DNA from: Oreohelix idahoensis | Lineage: Eukaryota; Mollusca; Gastropoda; Stylommatophora; Oreohelicidae | Reading direction: 5' to 3' | DNA: 64,000 bases | NCBI GenBank assembly: GCA_024509875.1 | Contig: JAMPIV010012262.1 | Span: forward strand, 62,001-126,000 | In this document: positions 62,895 to 64,000 of the stretch, in pieces | Numbering within the stretch: the stretch's first letter is position 1 | How the letters are laid out: each line of letters starts with the position of its first letter | Position numbers and translations under genes: made by a program | Notes under the pieces: model-generated | The model's database searches: none | Told to the model about the DNA's origin: nothing | The model's input: only the letters and a program-made list of their open reading frames with translations

Positions 62895-64000
62895 CTAAAG
62901 GCGATGAACTGGAATGGACTACGACTTATGGAACACAAGAAGTATAAATGGGAAGGAAGAGGAGCTGGTGGAAGAGATGAGGAAAGCCAAATTAGAAATC
63001 CTGGCTTTAAAAGAAATAAGGACAAGGAGTTATGGATCTCGATGGCAACATGCTGCTCTACAGTGGTGTCCCCACATCTGAAAGCTAAATGGGGCGTGGG
63101 TTGTATTGTGGCCAAAATCCAAAGGGATAGGATCAAGGGATGGAACTTTGTCTCGGAACGCATTATGGACCTAAAACTGAAAGAAGGAGAAACCATAGTC
63201 AACCTTGTCATTGTGTATGGGCCAAATAAAGATGAGCGAGCAGAGGTCAAGGAGAAATTCTTCGAGCTGCTTCAAAGGACAGTAGATGACTGCCTGGATG
63301 AAATAATCCTGCTTGGAGATTTCAATGCCAGAGTTGGAAATGACCATGCTAGATGGGGTGGAGTTATCGGAAGATATGGAGAAGATACTCTTAATGACAA
63401 TGGAAAGCGACTCCTTAGATTCTGCACTGAGCAGAATCTGATCATTACAAACACAAAGTTCCCCCATAAGCGCATACATGTATACACTAGGTGTGAAAAA
63501 ACAAAGAATGAGAAGTCAGTGATCGACTGACTATGCCATAGTTAGGAAGAGCTCATTCAAGTATGTCCGGGATGCTAGAGTGTAGAGGGGGCCAGAGATT
63601 GGAAGTGACCACTACTTGTTAACAATTAAAAGAACAACTGAAAGAGTTACTTGGCCTAGGAACTGCCTAACATCATGCAAGAAGCTAAGTAAACGAACAG
63701 GGGAAACGAGCATTAAGGCCTACAAGCTGAGAGAGCCAGAAGTGAAGACCAGATACCAGGGGCTTATTGCTACAGTGGTGAGAAACACAGAACAGCAACC
63801 TGATGACCTGGAAACACTCTGGCTGAAATTCAAGGACATCATAAAGACAGCTGCAGCAGAAGCACGTGGTGTAGATCGACTTGGTAACAAGAGAAAGAGG
63901 ACACCTTGGTGGACAGATGAGGTTAAAGATAAAATAGGAGAGAAGAAAAAGGCATGCAAACAATACTTAGAAGCAAAAAACATGCCAGGAAAAACAGAGA
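62895..64000 (+). mobile_element. LINE-G: apurinic-type endonuclease and linker, continues past the window
   Basis: One frame reads EELVEEMRKAKLEILALKEI (endonuclease N-terminus, 62945-63020). After a frameshift another reads GVGCIVAKIQ, LVIVYGPNKDE, LLGDFNARVGND, ITNTKFPHKRIH and, past a further shift near 63525, GSDHYLLTIK: the conserved blocks of LINE endonucleases. The linker runs to the edge, where RT would follow. A TAG near 63583 is one more break. It directly follows LINE-F head to tail. Confidence 0.8.

Overview
This is animal (metazoan) nuclear DNA. Host genes are split by consensus GT..AG introns of many kilobases, and almost everything between the exons is transposable-element debris. 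The mix (several RTE-like LINEs, tRNA-derived SINEs, mariner, hAT MITEs, a Tigger/pogo remnant, a Helitron end and a Gmr1-type Ty3/gypsy element) fits an invertebrate with a large, AT-rich genome. A mollusc-like animal is my loose guess; the species cannot be fixed from this window.

Host genes. (1) An alpha-tubulin gene lies on the minus strand. Coding exon 1 is at 20515-21449, exon 2 at 10523-10646 and exon 3 at 6156-6319; the last coding exon is not visible and should lie left of base 1. Two CRE-like sites lie about 160-190 bp upstream of the ATG. (2) Three phase-compatible exon-like ORFs on the plus strand (31548-31709 with CBM20 starch-binding similarity, 51209-51385, 60588-60807) may belong to one gene whose introns hold most of the right half.

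Layout. 0-8 kb: LINE-A (RT ORF 1562-3124) with trinucleotide tails, and tubulin exon 3. 8-12 kb: a hAT MITE, LINE-B pieces split exactly by a mariner (8956-10298), and tubulin exon 2 between two LINE-B fragments. 12-20 kb: LINE-C, the longest LINE-B copy, a SINE-like repeat split by a hAT MITE, and a Tc1/mariner-like remnant. 20-22 kb: a 24-bp minisatellite touching the tubulin splice donor, tubulin exon 1 and its promoter. 22-32 kb: hAT MITEs, one (25598-26829) carrying two separate minisatellites and nested in LINE-C/LINE-B. 32.6-42.3 kb: an apparently young Ty3/gypsy element with 1.6-kb LTRs and integrase before reverse transcriptase (Gmr1 order), inserted in a LINE-B. 42-54 kb: a half-deleted mariner, two 27-bp arrays in opposite orientation, an 85-bp satellite, a Tigger1-like element with a SINE inside, and another mariner with the same SINE inside. 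54-56.3 kb: a Helitron fragment, a 45-bp array of about 42 units and a Helitron 3' end. 57.5-59.6 kb: a CCAAT/CRE/TATA promoter and leader of unknown owner. 61.5-64 kb: LINE-F (RT) followed by LINE-G (endonuclease), which runs off the window.

How it fits together: no coding system links the genes. The history is one of nesting. LINE-B is the older substrate, into which mariners, LINE-C, LINE-R, a hAT and the gypsy element have jumped. Many insertion junctions still show target-site duplications, so the order of events can be read. LINE letters (A-G, R) and SINE names (A, C, D) are labels for this window only.
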